64,000 nucleotides of DNA from contig CDMY01000562.1 in assembly GCA_001179505.1 (NCBI GenBank), positions 160,292-224,291 on the forward strand. Reading direction: 5' to 3'. Origin of the DNA: Vitrella brassicaformis. Its lineage: Eukaryota > Sar > Vitrellaceae. The translations under genes were made by a program, and so were the position numbers. Positions 23,984 to 35,572 of the stretch are shown here, in pieces (positions within the stretch are counted from its first letter, which is position 1; every line of letters starts with the position of its first letter). The notes beneath the pieces were generated by a model, which ran no database searches, was not told where the DNA came from, and worked only from the letters and a program-made list of their open reading frames with translations.

Positions 23984-26900
23984 GGGCAGCGAGGCCGACC
24001 ACATCATCTTGTGACTATGGATGGATGGATGGATGGATCCACTGAGTGGAGCAGGGCCGGCGACCCACCTCATGATCGCTCAGGCCGGCCCACTGGTTGC
24101 ACAGCGGGGGGTGCACATGCGCACACACCACACCAGTCTTCCCTGTCACACACACACACACACACACACTCGAGCAAGAAGTCCCCCCAACAAGCGCGGC
24201 CGGCCAACCATATGCGTGCAGATTGAGGAACTGCATGGGCATGTCATGGCTCTGCTGCTGCTGCTGCTGCTGGTGCTGCTGCTGCTGGTGCTGCTGCTGC
24301 TGCTGGTGGTGGTTGGTGGACATGTGTCTGTGGGTAGCGCCCCAGTTGGGGGCATGGCCGTATCGCTCCCAGAGGGGGTGGATGCACCCGTCGGCCGGCG
24401 AGTGGATGGCGAACCGCATCACCACCCTCGTGTGGGAGCCCCAGCACATCTTGCTGATGGCATCGCGCTTCAGCCACGACAGGGCAGGGGAAAACACCGG
24501 CACACTGAATGACACACACAGGAACACCATAACAGCCATTCTATTTGTATTTGTGTGCGTGGGGGTGCACTCTGTCTGTGCCGACCCGACGGACCGTTTG
24601 CTGAGGTGTGGCGACTGGTTGATGTGTCCCTGGTTGGGGTGGCAGCCGTGGGCGGCCTTGAGCACACCCAGAGGAAAGGTGCACACCACATAGCGAGCCC
24701 GCCACTCCTACACACACACACACACAAATACACACACACACACACACACACATACAGACAGATCAGATCCCATCACACACATGACATGGCCACCGATTTG
24801 CCCACCGACCTTTTTGCAGTCTCTCGAGTCGTTAGTGAGTGTGACGATGACTCCGCCCGAGCCCCGGCTGTCGTGTTCGATGCCCCTGACGGCGCTGCCA
24901 TACCTCACACACCTGGTGAGCCACCCATTGTGGCTCCGCAGCAGCGGCTCGATCGCCAGCCGACCGCACCCATTCACCAGCAGCCAGTCGCGACGCTCCT
25001 GCAGTTCCCCTGCCTCAAGCACCCGCACGTGTGTGTCTGCGGCCGCCATCTGCCTGAAGGCCTCGTGGCCCGTCTGCTGCAGCTCGAAGGCGTGGGCCTT
25101 GACGACCTCATCGCGGCTGGACGTGAGCAGGAGGTCGCTGCTCCAGGAAGTGCCGCGCAGCATCTCGGCGAGCTGCCAGGTGCGGTGATCCTCCTGCTCA
25201 GGAGTGAGGAGGCGCCCCCATCTGAACGTGGGCTGCTCCTGCTGCTGCTGTCCTTGTGGCTGGAGGAAGTCCATTGGGTGTGGGGCCGCGACGGGTATAT
25301 CCCTCATGGAGCAGAGGGAGCCGTACTTGCGGGTGATGAGACGCTCGAGGACGGGCGTGTCGCGCCCCGCGTCCCAGTACAGGCCGCTCCGGCGGATGGC
25401 CCGGTCCTTGAGATACTTGACGGCGGCCTCGAGGTCGGTCAAGCCCTGCAGGGGCTGGACGACGTCCTCCCAGCTGACGGTGGGGGGGTTCATGACCACG
25501 GTGGCAGGGGGGACGTGGGGCAGAGAGGCCATGAAGGCCTGCACCAGTTGCTCGATCTCGTCGGCGTGCTCGATCCACTTGAGCGTCTCGTGCCACCTGG
25601 TGGTGTAGCCGCCCAGAGTGTACTTCTGGGAGAGGTCGTAGAGGGCCAGCTTCTCCCAGGGGGCGGGCTCCTGCTGCATGTGGCTGCACCGGTGCCAAGG
25701 GTTGCCCTGCACCAGTGCGGCCGCCCTGAGCTCCTCGTCCAGCAGCCGGAGCACGAGGCTGCACTTGGCCACCCGATTCTGGTCAAGCGTCACCTCCTTG
25801 CCGCCCTGCCGCCGCGTGTCGAAGTACATGGCCACCTCTGCTGAGTCCGCAAAACCAGACGGCCCCGTCACCCACCCCAGCGGCTGCCTCTGCTGCACGG
25901 CCGCCGCCAGCAGGGGGTTGGGTGAGGGGTTGGTGTCGTCGGCCTGTGGGGATGGGAGGAGTGGCCCCTGGACGTACTGGGCGCCGAGGTCGACCTGGAC
26001 GGGGGCGGAGAAGAATGCAGGGTCTCTGAGCTGTGCGGACCTGATGCGGCCGCCGGCCTCGCCCCGCGCCTCCAGGATGCCCACCGTGAGGCCGTGCGTC
26101 AGCAGCTCGCGCGCGGCCACCAACCCTGATAATCAACCATTCAGGAAATACAGAGGCCGAGTGTGGGTGTGTCGCTCTACCCGCCCCCACCCCCCCACCC
26201 GCCCGAGCCAGCGCACCTGCACATCCCGCCCCGATGACGATGGCATCCAGGTCGAAGTTGCCGGCTCCCGCACGCCTCTCGGCGGCCACAGCGGCTGTGC
26301 CGCCCGCATGGCTCTCATCCGTGCGCTGTGCCCTCTCCTGCTGCTGCTTCAGGCGGCAGATGGTCCCAGCCGTGTGGAGGTGCAGCGTCTCGTCGGTGAG
26401 CCCGGCGGGGTCGAGTAATTCCGGTCGGAATGCAATCCGGGTGGCGTCACGGAGGCCGTGGATGCGCACGGCTTCGAGGTCGTGTCGCGCCTGGGCCTCC
26501 TGGATATCGGTGTAGGGGCCGTAGACGAACTCGTAGCCGTTGCAGACCAGGCGGGCGAAGTACTCGCGCCGCACATTGATGGTGATGCGCCAACCTGACA
26601 GACAGACAAGCAGCAAGACGTGACATATATGTGGTTGGTGGTGGTGGGCCGGGCCGTGCTGTGCTGTGCTGTGCCGTGATAGGTCTGCTGGCTGACCTTG
26701 TTCAGCGGGCACCTGTCGCGAGACGATCCCCTGCTCCTCCAGAAAACGACACAGCTCCTCTGGCAGACAGCAGACACCCAAAACGACAGACACCAAGACA
26801 CGTCCAGCTGCCCTGCCCACACATGTCCCCCATCCCCTCGCATGCTTGCCCACCGGCAGGCCCAGGCCCAGGTCCTTGACCCATCGCCACCGCAAACTGC

Positions 26901-29900
26901 GGAGGGGGCGGCAGCAGGGGCACCTCCATCGGCGGCAAAACCGGCAGCGCTGCAGCAGCGGCAGCACCAGCCTCACCCCCACCACCTGGCGAAGGGCGGT
27001 CGCTCATCCGATCAGCGTCCCCCTCTCCCCGCCCCTCCACGTCGATGTCCATAGTGTCGTCATAGTGGGAGAGGTCGGGTGCCTTGGGGAACCCGGGGCT
27101 CTCCTGTGTGGCCTTGCTGGGTATGCGGCCCGTGTCGCGGAAGTGCCGGTAGCACGCGAAGAGGAAGTCGGCCGTCTGCTGGACCTCATCGGCAGTGCAC
27201 TGCCGGGGCGTCTTGCGGGCGAGGTCCTTCTTCGGCGTCGTGTGGGTGCCGTCGGGGTGCTCGTATGCCGGCACCGAAAGCACCAGCTTGCCCCCCTTCT
27301 CCTGATACCACACACCTGCCACACACACCACACACAGATCCATCCATCCATCCATCCACTCATCAACCAACCCGCTGAGAAAGAGCTCACGTGTGTCGCG
27401 CGGGAGGTCTCCCGGGAGCACCACCCTGCTGTCCGGAAAGCGCCAGAGCCTGAACTCCAGCCTGCCGTCGCCAAAGTCATCGGCATGGCCCTGCCGCACT
27501 CGCTCCTTCATCTCGGCACTCCAGGCCTGGATGCCCCAGCGCACCCAGCGGGCCTCCGCATCGGCCATGGAGCTGTCTGCACCTGTGTTCTCCGCTGGCT
27601 GGCCGGGGGGGAGTTGCGGCGGCGGCGGCAGTGGCAAGTGCAGGTGCGGGGGCTGCGCAGGTGCCGATTGGGGCATCTTGTTGTCCCACCCTTTCAACAC
27701 AAGGTTTGGGTGGTCCTGGGCCCACTCACGGTAAGCTGATGGTTGACCAACACAGACAGACATGGTGAGACAGACACGTGTGGACGATGGATGAGTGAGG
27801 CACCTACCGTCGAAGACCTCCTGGGCGCGGCGTGTGATCTCCACCATCTGCTCGTCAGTGAAGCGCCCATGGGGCGTCCCCGGGCCGAGCGGCAGCCCGT
27901 CAAAGAGCTCCCCGGGCAGTGGCGTCGAGAAGGCCCTGCGAGTGCGATTGCGCACCGGCACCTCCAGATACAACTCCCTGATGCCGCCCGGCTTCTCCTG
28001 CACACACAACCCTGACACACACACACACAGAGAGAGAGACACCAGAACAAGGAGAAAGGCGTCCTGTGTTGCTCGTGCAGCGTCCGTCGTCTTTGTCTGT
28101 CTGTCTCTGTGTGATTGGATGGCTCGGCTCACGTGCGTCCCGCGGTATATCGCCATCTCTGGGCACGCCCATCCTGAAGAGGTCGGCCTCATCCAGCACT
28201 GCGGCACGACCGGCGGCAGCCGCGGCGGCGGCAGAGCTGGCATCATCCCTCTCGTCCCCATCGTCATCAGCGGACCCACCACCCCTCCCGGCCTGCCTCT
28301 TGCTGCGACCCCCCCTGCCGCGGCCCCGCCCGCGGGGCCTGCCTCCCCGACTGGGCCTTCTCACCTTGCTGTCGCCCCGGCTCTCGCTGCTCTGGCTTCG
28401 CGTCTGCGCAGGGCGGCTCTTGGGCCGGCCCTTGGCGCGACTGCCCTTTGGTCGGCCCCGCGGTCGGCCCCTCGGTCGACCAGGACCCCTCTTCCTCTCA
28501 ACCGACGCCCCGCTCGCGGACGCCCCGCTCACCAGAGATGGCGGTGGCTCGGGCGCGGCCCCCTCAAGCTGCGGAGGTTCGGGTGGGGGAGGGGGAGGGA
28601 TCGCTGCTGGCGGCAGGTCCTGCTGTCCGAACGGCAGAGGTTGGTCCATCATGTTCATGTCGGCACCGCCCCAGTTGTCGTAGCCCATTGGAGGCGGGGG
28701 GTGGTGGTGGTGGTCGGGGGGGTCCTGGTCCTGGTCTGGAATGTAAGGCGGGAACAGGGGAGGCGGTACTGGGTCGACGACGTCGTTGTTGTCCTGGTGA
28801 GGAGGACCGAATGCGGGCGACAGGTCATCCCCTGGGGGCGCCAGGGGGGGCGGGGGCGGGAAGCTCGGCAGACCCACCCCGCCATCGCCATCGCCACCAC
28901 CACCATGCTCACCGTCCGGGAGAGCTTCTTCCTCCTGCTCTTCCACCTGCGGCTCTTCCATCTGTGCCTCGGGGGCTGGTGGCGGGGGCGAAGGGGGACT
29001 CTGCTGCTGCTCTTGTTGCTGTGCTGTCCGCTCCTGCTCTTGCAGCGCCTCGCGTGCGGCCCGTTGTGCGAGGGCGGCCTTCTCCTTCCGTTGTACGGCG
29101 GCGGCTTTCTCTTCCTTGGCCGTTAGGCGCTGGTGGGCCCTGACCTCAGCCACCGCATCCTCTCCAGAATTGCCGTCTCGCTCAGCCAGCCTGCACATAA
29201 CGACAGACGGCATGACCAGACTGCATATGCCAGCCAGCATTGGCCGAGGTGGTGGCAAGTTACTTGCGGCTCTTCTTGCGGTTCCGCCTGGCTCTTCTGG
29301 GCCCAAAGCCGTCGTCATCTGCCGCTGCCGAAGTGCCCGACGCCGAGCCGTGACCCTCCCCAGCATGGTCTAGGTCGCGCGCCTCTCTGGCCTCTAAGGC
29401 CATGGCCTTGTCGCGGCGCTCCCTGTACCTGTCGAAGAGGATGTCTGCGGCCTGCTGGACGTCGTCTTTGGTACGGCCGTTGAGTCGGCGTGAGAAGTCC
29501 CACTTGGTCTTGGTGGCCTGGGCAGTCCACACCTCCAGGAACAAGTCGAGCACGCCGTTGTCCTTCTCCTTCAGAAGCAGACCTGATCGACCACACACGA
29601 CCGATTCACTCGTTGAGTGTGTGTGTGTGCGCGTGAGTCTTGGGCTTACGCGAGCGCTTCGGCAGGTCGTCCGGCCTGGGTATCTTGTACCCGAGCACAC
29701 CGTAGATGGCATCTCCATGAAGGGGGGCAGCAGCAGCAGCAGCCGCCTCATCTCCCCCTACACCGCCATCACCAGCCGCATTGGCCGCACCACCACCAGC
29801 GGCAGCAGCTGCTGCTGCCGATGCAGAAGCTGAAGCTGATGCAGATGCAGACGCGCTTTCCCCAAGAGGGTTGGGATTGGCCGTCCTCTGCGGTCTGGCA

Positions 29901-30064
29901 TCCTTGCCGACACATGCGTCTTCCGCCACAGGGCTGTTGTCCTCATCCGGCTCCTGCACCGGCTTGATGAGCCTCCGCTTCTTGAAGCTCTTCTTGGCCG
30001 CCGGCTGGGGGCGCTCCGGCGCTGGGGCGAAGGGCTTGGGCGGGGACTCGACGTCATTCATCAT
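23078..30064 (-). CDS. AP2-like modules, AT-hooks and flavin amine oxidase fusion (possible LSD1-type demethylase)
   Basis: Sixteen exons on the minus strand: 30064-29650, 29582-29264, 29190-28133, 28011-27808, 27735-27391, 27315-26854, 26759-26697, 26594-26217, 26125-24810, 24707-24595, 24504-24209, 24142-24069, 23939-23880, 23699-23601, 23442-23376, 23301-23078; 1830 residues. Three AP2-like modules lie near residues 125-205, 585-680 and 770-860, and a clearer AP2 domain near 935-1005 (GWRITINVRREYFARLVCNG, then YGPYTDIQEAQARHDLEA). AT-hooks (GPGRPRGRPRGRP; GGRPRGRGRGRGG) are near 475-540. The flavin amine oxidase follows from about 1070: dinucleotide motif DAIVIGAGCAGLVAARE, GGRIR, LGAQYVQG, YVVCTFPLGVLKAA and the FAD-binding end YDGHLVFAGEATWDGGLLTG. 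A poly-Gln/His tract (about residues 1585-1610) interrupts the oxidase. DNA-binding parts plus this oxidase fold suggest a chromatin-bound lysine demethylase; polyamine oxidase is the alternative. The exon 6 donor has two in-phase choices. Confidence 0.8.
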
Positions 30065-30514
30065 GCTGCTGCCGTCAAGGAGGGACAGGAGAGGTGTGGC
30101 GCACACAGCACACAGACAGACACAGCACACATCTGAGATCACTGACTGCAGGTTTCCCTCTCGTCTGCTCGCCTTGGGTGTGAGAGGGTCAGTGCCTTGG
30201 ATGATGAGCAAATGCAAGCATCATCATCAGTGACCTCCGTGAGGCAGGCTACTCGAGAAGCATTCCGTGCGATGCATCTACCTCTATGGTAGGAGACGGT
30301 CGTCGCAGCACAATGAGCTACTCAGATCTAGCACACCTGCTCATTTCGTTTTGCGAGCTTCTTCAGGTAACTGATTTCTGCTCTTCCCAAACAAACTTCA
30401 CGTTCGTTCGGTCGCCAGTTCGTTCGTTGGTTCGTTATAACCTCACAACTTTGCCTTGCCTGGCACGGATTTCAGCTTTGGATTTGTTGCTGGTTCCATT
30501 CCGTTGCGACGGAG
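30065..30514. promoter_or_regulatory. Divergent intergenic region (amine oxidase / SNARE)
   Basis: 450 bp between two divergent start codons. It contains a run of TTCG/GTTCGTTC units (about 30403-30436). It must hold both promoters; no known factor site is recognised. Confidence 0.4.
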
Positions 30515-31726
30515 ATGCATCACAACAGGCGCCGCGAGGTGGAGAACTACACACAGCTGCGGGCCTCGCGAAAGGTGCGGCAACCGCAGACAGACAGACA
30601 CACGAATGCCATGCCGCCGACAGGCGGACAGATGCACTCTTCCCGTTGTCTTTGGCTTTCTCCCCTTGTGTGTCGTGTGTGTCATGTTTGTCGTCGCATC
30701 TGATCTGATTCAGGAGTTGGAGGATGCTTCGCTGGCGTCGCTCCAGAGCAGCATCCGCACCGCCGCCGAGACCACACAAACAGCTGATGCCACCGCTTCC
30801 AGACTCAACGAACAAACAGGTGGGTCACTCACCCTGGGACTGTTGGTGCCCCGGCACACTTATACACACACGTGACTGTCTGTCTGTCTGTCTGTGGTGC
30901 ATATCGCATCCCTCGTCTGTCCTGACGACCTGCGTGTGTCAGACCAGCTGCACCGTGTCCGCGACACGGCTGATGACATTTCGCACAACCTGGACACCTC
31001 CCAGCACATCCTCAACGGCATGAAGTCCTGGTGGGGGTCAATGACCAACGCCTTCAAGAAACCACCACAGCGCACGGACTCTCACAGCAACAAAGACCCC
31101 AACGCCGCCAAGAAGGACACCACCGCCACCAGCGGCGGCAGCAGGGACAAAGGGGGAGCAAAGACCGCTTCCCCGAACCCTGCAGCAGCAGCACAGGTGA
31201 ACGCCTGAAGGAATCGCGAGATTGTGTCGGGTGGAGATTTTTTGGCTCTGTTTGTTGTCCTGGTGTGTGTGTGTGTGTGTGTGTGCAGGGAGGTCGGCTG
31301 TCTGGCGGTGATGCATCGGGTGTGGGTGGTGGTGGTGGTGGTGGTGGCTCGGGTCCGCCCAAGTCGGCGTTCGACCAGCAGCTTGACCAGGGGCTCGGGC
31401 AGCTGGAAACACTGGTAGGCAGAGATGGAACGAACGACAAGACAGCACGACGCGAATAATGGCTTGACGTCCCTGTGCTTCTGTTGCAGCTGGAGGGGCT
31501 TCATGACCGGTCCAAAGAGATCAATCGCACGCTGAACAACCAGAACCAAATGGTCAGGCAAACTCCCAAGAGACAGACCTACCCCTCCGAGCGAGAATCT
31601 GTTCTGTGTGCGTCTGTCTGTCTGTCTGTCTGTGGTCAGATTGGTGACATTCACGACCGCGTCGACCGCAACAACGCCAAGATGGACAAACAGCGCAAGG
31701 AGATCAAGCAGATACTCAAGCGATAG
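30515..31726 (+). CDS. SNAP-25/SNAP29-like Qbc SNARE
   Basis: Six exons: 30515-30574, 30714-30819, 30943-31196, 31289-31414, 31490-31552, 31640-31726; 231 residues. The Qb helix is at about residues 21-85 (ELEDASLASLQSSIRTAAET ... LNEQTDQLHRVRDTAD), the Qc helix at about 165-231 (LEGLHDRSKEINRTL, NNQNQMIGDIHDRVDRNNAK), each with a central Gln at the position expected for the ionic zero layer. The linker is Gly/Ser/Lys-rich and lacks a Cys cluster for palmitoylation; no transmembrane helix is present. This fits SNAP29-like proteins, which supply two of the four helices in membrane-fusion SNARE bundles and act at the cytosolic face of membranes. The MKSWWGSMTNAF segment after the Qb helix resembles the same place in SNAP29-type proteins. 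Start chosen as the first ATG in frame with the basic N-terminus. Confidence 0.85.
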
Positions 31727-32359
31727 ATGACGCCACTGACGCACACCCTACTGGGGCATATATATACTGGGGCGTTTACACCCTCTGTGTAAGGGCCACT
31801 TGACACTTCTTTTTCTTTTGGTGTGTGGTGGGTGGGGGGTGGTGGGGGGGTGGGTGATTCCCTGACTGACGCAAGTCGTCCTTGTGGAAAGCTCTTCGTG
31901 TGTGTGTGCGTAAGTTGCGGCCAGGCCGCCGATCTGCCTGTCTGTGCGTTGGGGGAGGGGTGGGGGATGGCCCTGCCTGCTATCCCGGCGGTGTGCGTGT
32001 GCGTGCCATGTGTTGTGCAGCTGACTGACTTGATGATGCCTGCCTGCATGTATTGTGCGTTTTTGGGGGTGGGGATGAACTTTGGCTTACTTGTGGTATG
32101 CCGTGAACGTATCCATCCACCCGTCCATTCGTTCGTCCATCCGTCATACGCACCGCACCGCACACCAACTGGGTCTCGCCTCGCCTCGCCTCGCCTCGCC
32201 TCTCCTTCTCAACTAACTGTCTGCCCCTCTCCCCATCTCTCTATGTACACGAAACACCCATCCACCCACCCATGCCATCCATAGATACCCATGTGTCATA
32301 TCAACTCTTGCCCGCAGGGACACCTCCCCGCGCCAGCCAACCCCCTCCTCCCTCCCTCC
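31727..32359. other. Convergent intergenic region
   Basis: 633 bp between two convergent stop codons, with a GT/GGGTG-rich part (31815-31855) and CGCCT repeats (about 32168-32200). No gene is recognised. Confidence 0.6.
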
Positions 32360-33705
32360 CTACCGCGGCACCAACCGACTCCCCCGACTCCTTGTCCTCT
32401 CCGTCGACTTGTCCTCGACCGCGCTGCTGCCGAGGTCGTCAGGGTAGTCGAGAGCGATCAGATGGTCGATGGGATGCAGTGGTGGCCATGGCGAATCAGC
32501 ATACTCAGGGTCCGCCCTTGTTGTCTGTGCCTTCGCCCTCGCCCGCGCCTCCCGCCTGCGCCTGTGGGCATCGGCGTCAGCCCACTCATATATATCGTCG
32601 AGGTCCTCTGTGTGGCACACGGGGCAAGTTGGGAAGCGCACGGGCCTCCTGAAGGATGAGGGGCGAATGCGCCACCAGGCGGCCGGCAGCTGGGGTCTTC
32701 CGCCGCTTGTGCGAGACGACCAGACCCACTGGCGAGCCATCCTTGCCACCCTGCCGTGAGACAACAAGGATTGGAAGCAGCACACGAAGCCGTGCATCCG
32801 CGAACAACCCTGCAGCATCTGATATGAGCGTGTCGGCATCTTACGGTGGGCGATGACGGCGATACCACCACATGCGGGATGGAGCCATCGCCGGACTTCC
32901 CGGCCTCCAAAGCGCCTGCCCCCTCGCCCCATGCATCCCTGTGTGCTGCCCCCTTCTGCACGACCGCCTCGCCCGATGCCTCGCTGGCGGCCGAGAGGAA
33001 GTCGGTTCTGTCTCCGCTGCTGCCGCTCGACAAAGGCTGGTTGCCTCGCCTGTGGGCCTTGGCGGGCGGGGGGACTTTGAGGAATGGCCGATCGTCGGGC
33101 GGCATGTGAGAGCTGCGGGGCATGTAGGTGCGTCGCCGACGGGGCTGCCTGCGCTCAATGAATTGAACGCAGCGGCAACAGAAAGACAGAAAGGGAGAAG
33201 GAGTCCATCGCTCGTCGCTGCATGTCTGTCTGTCGTATACACTATGCTCACCGCCTCCTCCTGGCTCTCATCTCGATGCATCCCCACACTTGGCGGCCGT
33301 CCAGCTCCGCAGACGCGCACATCCCGTGGTGACGTACTGCGTGAGCCTCATGATACCTCCCCACAGCTGGGCCCAGAAGGAGGCCTGCCGCCGCTCCCGC
33401 CGCATGCGCTCCTCCCTCTGCTGGGGCGACAGACGTTGGAGATTGACCACACGCAGATACTTCACCTGTATGTCACATCATGCACAATGATGTCACATAT
33501 GGTCTGTGTGAGTGAGTGAGTGAGTGAGTGCGTGAGAGTGCGTGAATTCTGCTGTGCCGGTCAAGTGCCAGCTGACCTTTCGTTCGCATCTTTCTGCGGC
33601 AGCCCGCTTCCTGGTGGCGGAGAGGAAAGACCTGCGGTGGCCCACACTGCCTCGCCGCTGGACGCCGCCAAAGGGCTCCTCGCTCGACGCCGCGCTGCTG
33701 TCCAT
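32360..33705 (-). CDS. Unknown protein with a single CxxC motif
   Basis: Proposed exons on the minus strand: 33705-33577, 33465-33290, 33112-32845, 32728-32360; 313 residues. I do not recognise the family. Visible: a basic Ser-rich N-terminus (MDSSAASSEEPF), a basic helical stretch (LSPQQREERMRRERRQ), a Gly/Ser/Ala-rich middle, a CPVC pair followed by the acidic DLDDIYEWADAD, and an Arg-rich helix, then HPIDHLIALDYPDDLGS near the end. The last junction is uncertain. The strongest acceptor (after 32753) would give a frame that stops after 54 codons; the acceptor before 32728 keeps the phase and opens the longer, more protein-like frame. The first ATG at 33705 is in a divergent position to the RibD gene. 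No function can be assigned. Confidence 0.45.
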
Positions 33706-34075
33706 CAGCTAAAGGCGTAGGCGTGTGTCAGCCGCTAAACATGCTTCCTTCGTAGAAAGCGGGGCATCTCGCTGGCCGAGCGATGTGCATGCCGCCCTGC
33801 AGGCAACCTGCGGACACACGCAAGTCAATTGCGTTATCGGAGGGTTTGGGGTCAAGGGTTTGGCGGATCGCGCGAGCTTTTGATGTCTGAGTCCGCGTGA
33901 GTGGCCTCGTCCCCTCCTGTCAGGTCCAGCAGCACATACAGGGCCAACCAGAAGGAGTGGAATGGAAATTCGCCCTTTTCTGTGTGAATGTGTGTATCTG
34001 CAGGCGCAAACAGTGAAGTGGAGAGATTTCGAGCGCACTGTGGTGCTGCGGTGTCAGTCCTCTATCTGGTATATC
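33706..34075. promoter_or_regulatory. Divergent intergenic region (unknown / RibD)
   Basis: 370 bp between divergent start codons, with few microsatellites compared with the rest of the window. It presumably holds both promoters. The RibD reading frame is open further upstream to 33962, so part could code. Confidence 0.35.
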
Positions 34076-35332
34076 ATGTTTGCGGCGCCCCTGATTGCAT
34101 CGCTCCTGATTCTCTCGCTCCTCCAGCCATGTTGGCTCTGGCTGCTCCGCCACCCGATGTCCATGATGCAGATCTCGCCAACAAGTGCGCCTCTCCATCA
34201 GCAGCACCCTGCCGCCCTCCCAATCTCCCCTGCCATGACATCATCTGATGAGTCCTTGATGCGCCGATGCGTCACTCTGGCTACCCGAGCTCTCGGCCGG
34301 ACCCGGCCCAACCCGCCGGTCGGCTGCGTCATTGTGACCCCCGATGGCCGCATTGTGGGAGAGGGCTACCATCCGAAGGCTGGGGAGCCCCACGCTGAAG
34401 TGTTTGCGCTGAGGCAGGCGGGCGACCTGGCGAGAGGGTCAACAGCGTATGTGTCGCTGGAGCCGTGCAGCCACCACGGCAGGACGCCGCCGTGCTGCGA
34501 TGCGCTCCTCGCTGCTGGGGTGGCTCGGGTTGTCGCTGGAGTGGTCGACCCCAACCCACGGGTCAGCGGAGGGGGTCTGGCCAAGCTGAGAGAGCATGGC
34601 GTGGAGGTCACAGTGATGGATGACGACTCTTGTCGGGAGGTGCTGGCGCCCTTCTTTCGGCGGATCGGCGGCAAGAGCCTGTATGGGAGTGTGATGGGCA
34701 TCGTGACCGACGACGGGTTTGAGGCGATGCTGCCCTGGCCGCTCGAGGCCATGGGGGACGACTGCAAGTGGGAGAGCTCAGAGGTGCCGCTAATGTGGCA
34801 GCAGAGAGTGCAGGCGGACGCTGTGGTCATCGACTGCGATGGGCTCCCAAACACCAGCTCACTCATCGAGTCAGCTGCACGGCTGCCGGCATCTGTTGCC
34901 CGTGTCCTTCTGATAGCCTCGGCGGCCAACCTGCCGACGAGCGACGCACTTCGGCTGCTTGCCAAAGACAGTTCTCTTCTCATCTTTTGCGGCGAAGAAC
35001 TGCCGAGTGAGCTATCAAAGGAGGTTGGGGCGAGGGTGTTGCCTGTTGGTGGTGATGTGCCCGTGCAGGAGGTGGCTGACCTGCTGAATGGCGAGGGGAT
35101 GATGAGTGTCGCGTGGGCCGTGGGTGACAACCTCCGTGCCGACCTGCTTCAGGGTGGTTTGGTTCAGCGGTTGGTGTTTGTGTTGGATGGAATGGGGTGC
35201 AGTGTGTGTGCGGAGGGGGATGTGTTAGGAGGCTGGGGCCTTGACGCCAATGACGTGTCAAGGAGGCAGGTGGAGCCGTGCTCAGACGGGAGGGAGATAA
35301 TACATTTGGACTTGGCTGACGCTTGTGGCTGA
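34076..35332 (+). CDS. RibD-type riboflavin deaminase with degenerate reductase domain
   Basis: A single exon of 418 residues from the ATG at 34076. An N-terminal hydrophobic stretch (IASLLILSLLQPCWLWLL) and a Ser/Pro/His segment look like a signal plus transit peptide, as expected for a plastid enzyme in an alga with a complex plastid. Residues about 58-200 are the cytidine-deaminase-like domain: RTRPNPPVGCVIV, the zinc/catalytic HAE, and PCSHHGRTPPC. It removes the amino group from the pyrimidine intermediate of riboflavin synthesis. The second half sits where the RibD reductase should be but lacks the usual SLDG and GxGT nucleotide motifs, so the enzyme is probably deaminase-only, as in plant PyrD. 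It is the only clearly intronless gene in the window. The reading frame stays open 38 codons upstream to an ATG at 33962; the later start gives the better targeting peptide. Confidence 0.85.
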   Translation: MFAAPLIASLLILSLLQPCWLWLLRHPMSMMQISPTSAPLHQQHPAALPISPAMTSSDESLMRRCVTLATRALGRTRPNPPVGCVIVTPDGRIVGEGYHPKAGEPHAEVFALRQAGDLARGSTAYVSLEPCSHHGRTPPCCDALLAAGVARVVAGVVDPNPRVSGGGLAKLREHGVEVTVMDDDSCREVLAPFFRRIGGKSLYGSVMGIVTDDGFEAMLPWPLEAMGDDCKWESSEVPLMWQQRVQADAVVIDCDGLPNTSSLIESAARLPASVARVLLIASAANLPTSDALRLLAKDSSLLIFCGEELPSELSKEVGARVLPVGGDVPVQEVADLLNGEGMMSVAWAVGDNLRADLLQGGLVQRLVFVLDGMGCSVCAEGDVLGGWGLDANDVSRRQVEPCSDGREIIHLDLADACG

Positions 35333-35572
35333 ATTTATGTGATCACATGCTGCGGCACACTTTCAATAATCGCATTTGATTGAGACATGAAAGTTTGTCC
35401 ATTGCATGAATTCATCAGAGATCAGCACACACCTCTATCTATATGATGATAGGTGGGAGGTGGATAGGGGGGGGGGGGGATCGTCACACCACTCAACGCA
35501 TCACACACACCCACTTCATCCCACCCAGTGTCTCAAAAACCACTCAACGAGATAGAGGGGGCACGATTCCCG
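35333..35572. other. Convergent intergenic region
   Basis: 240 bp between convergent stops with a G run at about 35467-35479. Nothing gene-like is seen. Confidence 0.6.

Noticed and set aside
24555-25844. A 429-residue plus-strand frame opposite the amine oxidase
   Set aside because: The minus strand has all amine oxidase motifs; the plus frame shows none and is a shadow of GC-rich codons.
27978-30064. Splitting the AP2/AT-hook part and the amine oxidase into two genes
   Set aside because: Every exon junction from 30064 to 23078 keeps phase, no stop or promoter-like gap separates them, and the AP2 exon runs straight into the FAD motif exon.
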